A stretch of 64,000 nucleotides of DNA from Candidatus Proximibacter danicus. Lineage in GTDB: Bacteria; Pseudomonadota; Gammaproteobacteria; Burkholderiales; Rhodocyclaceae. A program made the translations under genes and the position numbers. Location of the stretch: the NCBI GenBank assembly GCA_016710885.1, contig JADJUC010000030.1:45728-109727 (forward strand), read 5' to 3'. Below are positions 58,637-64,000 of the stretch, one piece after another. Numbering within the stretch: the first letter of the stretch is position 1; each line of letters starts with the position of its first letter. The notes below the pieces were generated by a model. That model had not been told where the DNA came from. It did not search any database and saw only the letters and a program-made list of their open reading frames with translations.

Positions 58637-59395
58637 GTGATCCTCTTCATTTCCGATCTGCACCTGTCGGCGCAGACCCCGGAACTCAACCGGCTTTTCC
58701 TCCAGTTCCTCGGCGGCCGCGCACGCGATGCCGAGGCCCTCTACATCCTCGGCGACCTGTTTGAATACTGGGTTGGCGACGATGACCTCGAAGACCCGGC
58801 CAACGCAGCCATCGCAACAGCCCTGCGCGAACTCTCTGACAGCGGCGTCGAGCTGAACATCATGCGCGGCAACCGCGATTTCCTGTTTGGCGATGGCTTT
58901 GCCGCCGCCACCGGCGCGCGACTCCTCTCCGACCCCCACGTGCTTTCGCTGCCCGCTTGGCAGTTCGTGCTCTCGCACGGCGATGCACTGTGCACCGATG
59001 ACACCGAATACCAGGCTTTCCGGACGCAATCACGGGCACCAGAATGGCAGGCTGCCTTCCTCGCCAAGCCGCTGGCCGAGCGCCGCGCCATTGCCCGCGC
59101 CTTGCGCGAGCAGAGCGAAGCGGGAAAACAGGCAAAGGCGCAAGGCAAGAGCGCCTACCTGATGGACCTCAACCCCGGCGCCACCGAGGATTTCCTGCGA
59201 AATCACGGCTACGCCACCTTCATCCACGGCCACACGCATCGGCCGGCAAGGCACGACCACATCGTCGACGGCATCCATGTCGAGCGCTGGGTGCTCGCCG
59301 ATTGGCACGAAGGAGAAGATACCCTGCGTGCCGAATGCCTGGTCTGGGATGGCGAAGCGGGTGAAGAAGCGCTGCACCGCGAAAACTTGACCTGA
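58637..59395 (+). CDS. lpxH: UDP-2,3-diacylglucosamine diphosphatase
   Basis: A 252-residue calcineurin-like phosphoesterase making lipid X in lipid A synthesis. All metal-binding motifs are present: ISDLHL, GDLFEYWVGDD, MRGNRDFLFG, LSHGDALCTDD and HGHTHRPA. Peripheral membrane, Mn2+-dependent. The start is GTG, preceded by the palindromic element. It follows the cyclophilins in the same direction. Confidence 0.95.
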   Translation: MILFISDLHLSAQTPELNRLFLQFLGGRARDAEALYILGDLFEYWVGDDDLEDPANAAIATALRELSDSGVELNIMRGNRDFLFGDGFAAATGARLLSDPHVLSLPAWQFVLSHGDALCTDDTEYQAFRTQSRAPEWQAAFLAKPLAERRAIARALREQSEAGKQAKAQGKSAYLMDLNPGATEDFLRNHGYATFIHGHTHRPARHDHIVDGIHVERWVLADWHEGEDTLRAECLVWDGEAGEEALHRENLT

Positions 59396-59414
59396 AACCA
59401 GGCCTTCGGTAAAT

Positions 59415-59526
59415 TGCACCTACCCCAAAGGGGAGTAGCTGAATCGACTGGTCGTCAATACGGGATTCTTGACCGAATCCCCGGCCTGTCGGGCAAGTGG
59501 CAGGTTTCACCACCGCCACCACTGCA
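59415..59526 (+). promoter_or_regulatory. yybP-ykoY (manganese) riboswitch
   Basis: The leader contains the conserved loop of this class, CTACCCCAAAGGGGAGTAGC (59420-59439), followed by GGTCGTCAATACGGGATTC and the second conserved side with CCCCGGCC...GGGCAAGTGG. A terminator stem follows directly. The family senses Mn2+ and commonly controls TerC/Alx and MntP-type exporters, which matches the downstream TerC gene. Its 5' end is approximate; the lpxH stop is at 59395. Confidence 0.85.
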
Positions 59527-59530
59527 AGCG

Positions 59531-59560
59531 AGACCTTTGCCGCCCGGCAAAGGTCTTTTT
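59531..59560 (+). terminator. Riboswitch expression-platform terminator
   Basis: Arms AGACCTTTGCC/GGCAAAGGTCT with loop GCCC, then TTTTT. It sits between the riboswitch and the downstream genes, so Mn2+ binding presumably decides whether this stem forms. Confidence 0.85.
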
Positions 59561-59623
59561 CGTTTACGCCGGCACCGGCAAGGGGGCTTTCGCTGCCACC
59601 CTTTTCAATCAGGAGCCGACATC

Positions 59624-59854
59624 ATGAAATTCGTTCTGACCTTCCTCGCTGGCCATCTGCGCGCCAAGGCATTTTCCCTTGCTTCGCGCCTGCTCATGTC
59701 GCTCGTTGCATCCCGCCTCCAGCCATTGGCCGCAAAGGGAGGAACAAGGGCTACCGGCAAGACGCCGGCACCCGGCACGATCATCGACGGCGAATATCGA
59801 CGGATTGACCGCCGCCTCGATCGCGCCAGCCGCCATCACAACGACCGCTGGTAA
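59624..59854 (+). CDS. Small uncharacterised protein downstream of the Mn riboswitch
   Basis: A 76-residue protein: hydrophobic/amphipathic N-terminus (MKFVLTFLAGHLRAKAFSLA ... LLMSLVASRL), a Gly/Lys/Thr-rich linker and a charged C-terminus (IIDGEYRRIDRRLDRASRHH) with His residues. CAGGAG is 8-9 bp upstream of the ATG at 59624. It lies between the riboswitch and terC, only 9 bp before terC, so it should be controlled by manganese with it. The family is not recognised; its length and position suggest a small membrane or accessory protein for metal export. Confidence 0.7.
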   Translation: MKFVLTFLAGHLRAKAFSLASRLLMSLVASRLQPLAAKGGTRATGKTPAPGTIIDGEYRRIDRRLDRASRHHNDRW

Positions 59855-59863
59855 GAGGCCATC

Positions 59864-60824
59864 ATGGAAGGCATTGCCAATAGCTGGATGTGGGCTGGCT
59901 TCGCGCTGTTCGTCGTCATCGCCATCACCGTCGACCTGCTGGTTCTTGAACGCAAGGGTTCGCATAGCGTCGGTGTCCGCGAAGCCCTGGGCTGGTCGCT
60001 GCTGTGGGTGGCGCTGGCGCTCATCTTCAACGCCGGCCTGTGGTTCTGGCTCGACCAGAGCGTCGGCCGCGAAGTCGCCAACCTCAAGGCCACCGAGTTC
60101 CTCACCGGCTACCTGATCGAGAAATCGCTGTCGGTCGACAACATCTTCGTTTTCCTGATGATCCTCACTGCCTTCGCCGTGCCGGCGGAGCTGCAGAAGC
60201 GGGCGCTGATCATCGGCGTCATCGGTGCCGTCGTCCTGCGCGCCATCATGATCCTCATCGGTGCCTGGCTGATCGCACAGTTCCACTGGATCCTCTACGT
60301 CTTCGGCGCCTTCCTGCTGATCACCGGCATCAAGATGATCTGGGCCGCCGACCACGAGCCGGACCTGGAGAAGAACCCGATCCTCAAGTGGATGCGCGGG
60401 CACCTGCTGATCACGCGCGAGTTCGTCGGCGAAAAGCTCAGCGAAATGCGCGAGGGAAAACGCTGGTACACGCCCTTGTTCGTCGTCGTCGTGCTGATCG
60501 GCATCACCGACGTCATCTTCGCGGTAGACTCCATCCCGGCGATCTTCGCCATCACCACCGACCCGTTCATCGTCATGACCTCGAACATCTTCGCCATCCT
60601 CGGCCTCAGGGCGCTGTATTTCCTGCTCGCCGACCTGGCCAGCCGCTTCCACCTGCTCAAGTACGGGCTGGCGCTGGTGCTGGTGTTCATCGGCACGAAG
60701 ATGCTGATCGTCGAATGGATCAAGATCCCGGTCTTCCTGTCGCTGGGCGTTGTCGGTGCCATTCTCGTCAGCGCCGTCGCCGCCTCCTGGCTGATTCCTG
60801 AAAAATGCGCGGAAAAAGGAAAGA

Positions 60825-60835
<11 letters not shown>
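59864..60835 (+). CDS. TerC/Alx-family integral membrane protein
   Basis: A 323-residue protein with eight or nine membrane helices, the length of Alx. The conserved acidic motifs FVVVIAITVDLLVLERK-like start (VIAITVDLLVLER) and VEKSLSVDNIFVF-type segment (EKSLSVDNIFVFLMI), and DVIFAVDSIPAIFAIT with membrane Asp residues that bind metal, are all present. Family members export Mn2+ or other metals; here control by a Mn riboswitch supports manganese efflux. Its last 11 bp overlap recQ. Confidence 0.93.
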
Positions 60836-62639
<1,804 letters not shown>

Positions 62640-62841
62640 GAAAATCGGCCCTACCTTAACGTTATTGTGCGTAACGGTAGGACGAGCGCATAATCGCGGA
62701 GCGGCCGAGATCGGCCATAAGTAGTCTTTCGCCCAAGCCCACCCAAAGCAGCCACTGGTTGCAATGCCATATTCAATAAATCACACTTTGCCCTAGCAAT
62801 AAGCCACAACCTTCCGTCACTGTAAGTCACCCATATAAGCT

Positions 62842-62997
62842 ATGACCTATCTTTCTCTGTTGTTCATTTTGGCAGCTGCTATTTATGCTATATGGCATTA
62901 TCGTCGGGGCAGAGACAAATCCAGTGTGCAACAGGTCGACAAAGAAGTTATCAGCACACAGCAGCTGCAATTCAAGCCAGTACGAGCGCGAGCATAG
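62842..62997 (+). CDS. Small single-membrane-span hypothetical protein, possibly a fragment
   Basis: MTYLSLLFILAAAIYAIW gives one N-terminal membrane helix followed by a basic, Gln-rich tail (QQVDKEVISTQQLQFKP), 51 residues in all. In an overlapping frame the sequence continues as a Gln/Glu-rich helix (DEISSLGQFDQLLREEYVRF), so this could be the start of a longer gene broken by a one-base change near 62990. GC is lower than in the core. No ribosome-binding site stands out. Confidence 0.4.
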   Translation: MTYLSLLFILAAAIYAIWHYRRGRDKSSVQQVDKEVISTQQLQFKPVRARA

Positions 62998-62999
62998 CA

Positions 63000-63587
63000 A
63001 CACGTGACGAAATATCGTCTTTAGGACAGTTTGATCAGCTACTTCGCGAGGAGTACGTCAGATTTGTAGAGATGTTTTCCTGAAAAGCCTATCGACTTCG
63101 TTCAACGTCGCTTCTCCAGACTCGGTATTTTCCAAGACTTGGGTGGAGGCTTATTGAATTCGGAGAGTCAGCAGCGCTCTCCAGAAATGACCCAGAGCTT
63201 CTGATTGGAACTTTGTACCGTTTTCAAAAATGTGCGCATGCGTGCTGGGGACACGCGGACGAACGGGGCCTTCATTCTTCAGGCTATGATTTTTGTACCT
63301 TGGTTGTACCTGCTCTCTACTCGTCCCTGCTTGGAAAGTCGTACATAAGTGCAGCATTCCCGTCGACGAGAAAAATGTCCAAGGCGAGTTATCCAGGCTA
63401 TATGCACGCCGCAAATATCATGGTTTGCATAGAGCACAAACTGTGGCCACATGCTGAAAAATCGAAAGATAGAGCGCGCTCATTTGTGGCTGCCAAGAGC
63501 ACCAGAAAAGTCGACAAGTCATTCGTTGAATATTTCCTTGGCATACTAGACGGTGATGGTGGAAGCAGCTGCGCGGGCGTTAGTTGA
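63000..63587 (+). pseudogene. Unrecognised gene with an in-frame TGA
   Basis: A single frame reads through IATRDEISSLGQFDQLLREE ... YVRFVEMFS, a TGA at 63081-63083, then KAYRLRSTSLLQTRYF, RLIEFGESAALSRN, LYRFQKCAHACWGHADERG and SYISAAFPSTRKMSK to a stop at 63585-63587. CGA-to-TGA would explain the stop. The downstream part can start on its own at an ATG or TTG near 63213. It is a soluble, cysteine-containing protein of no family I know. Confidence 0.4.
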
Positions 63588-63864
63588 TTTTAATAAGGGT
63601 TACGAGAGGTCGGATTGGGGGAAGTACAAGCCCGGCACACGTTCCACATTTACACACTCACTTGCGGCTTATGCTGGTTACCACATGGACAGTTCAGCAA
63701 TCAAGCGTGTACTACAAGATCTATTCTCAGATCAGCAGCTCGAGTTATGGGAAAGGTTTCACCAACTTTGCGATAGTCTTGACGATAGTTACCAACTCTT
63801 CCAAGCACCGCTGGATTTTCTCAATGACATGTCGTTTTATGTAATTCCAGCGGATGACCTCTGA
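63553..63864 (+). CDS. Hypothetical protein, 103 residues, possibly the frameshifted C-terminus of the preceding gene
   Basis: Starts MMVEAAARALVDFNKGYERS, overlapping the preceding frame by 35 bp, and is helix-rich and acidic (RVLQDLFSDQQLELWERFHQ, DDSYQLFQAPLDFLNDMSFY). The overlap without a ribosome-binding site suggests a frameshift in a single longer protein. The family is unknown. Confidence 0.4.
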   Translation: MMVEAAARALVDFNKGYERSDWGKYKPGTRSTFTHSLAAYAGYHMDSSAIKRVLQDLFSDQQLELWERFHQLCDSLDDSYQLFQAPLDFLNDMSFYVIPADDL

Positions 63865-64000
63865 GAATGCGATCACGGAGCAACCTGAGACTAAAATGGC
63901 GCGCTGAAAGCAACTCGAAACCCATCGGCCACATAGAATTTGAAAGTCTGCTTTCCCTAAGGACTATGGTCAGCTCAGGGTCGAACTGAGACACGGCGGT

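Overview
The window looks like a chromosomal segment of a Gram-negative betaproteobacterium, most likely of the Rhodocyclaceae (Dechloromonas/Azonexus type). The evidence is the gene content and order: a full 14-gene nuo cluster preceded by tpiA, secG and tRNA-Leu; glmM-folP-ftsH-rlmE-yhbY-greA-carBA; bamE/fur divergence next to recN-nadK-hrcA-hemH; and grpE-dnaK-dnaJ. GC is high in the core and visibly lower in a few accessory patches. The family assignment is inference from synteny and protein style, not from a search.

Layout. 1-3080: class II (B12-dependent) ribonucleotide reductase nrdJ with a candidate NrdR box and a strong terminator. 3130-18330 (minus): Nudix hydrolase and nuoN to nuoA (respiratory complex I). 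18400-22070 (minus): tRNA-Leu(GAG), secG, tpiA, glmM, folP. 22070-22570: a lower-GC stretch without a convincing gene. 22600-30750 (minus except yhbY): ftsH, rlmE, yhbY, greA fused to a DUF4149-like remnant, carB, carA. 30900-40230: hybrid sensor kinase, dapB, bamE / fur, recN, nadK / hrcA, hemH. 40239-43000: accessory block with a decayed HigBA-like toxin-antitoxin pair, a palindromic operator candidate, a G/C homopolymer patch and several small unknown proteins. 43150-45640: EF-hand-like protein and a Ser/Thr kinase with a cyclic-nucleotide-binding-like domain. 45690-49660: sigma32-type promoter, grpE, dnaK, dnaJ. 49810-53580: periplasmic binding protein, triple-PAS diguanylate cyclase and a 49-bp tandem repeat. 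53578-59395: cysS, then a run of TPR protein, L,D-transpeptidase, two cyclophilins and lpxH. 59415-62640: a yybP-ykoY (Mn2+) riboswitch with terminator, a small unknown membrane-type protein, a TerC/Alx-family protein and recQ. 62640-64000: lower-GC region with broken, unrecognised reading frames.

The genes are mostly housekeeping: energy conservation (complex I), envelope building (glmM, lpxH, bamE, secG, L,D-transpeptidase), nucleotide and amino-acid synthesis (nrdJ, carAB, dapB, folP), proteostasis (hrcA, grpE, dnaK, dnaJ, ftsH, cyclophilins), metal homeostasis (fur, Mn riboswitch/TerC) and signalling (hybrid kinase, diguanylate cyclase, Ser/Thr kinase).

A striking property is the number of disrupted conserved genes: nuoM, ftsH, rlmE, yhbY, greA, the hybrid kinase, hemH and both toxin-antitoxin genes. 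Several breaks are one-base changes in or near short homopolymers. Uncorrected sequencing or assembly error is the simplest explanation for most of them, so they should be checked against reads before being read as biology. The most interesting positive signals are the Mn riboswitch with its small cotranscribed gene, the NrdR box at nrdJ, the accessory block of small unknown genes, and the triplicated PAS protein.
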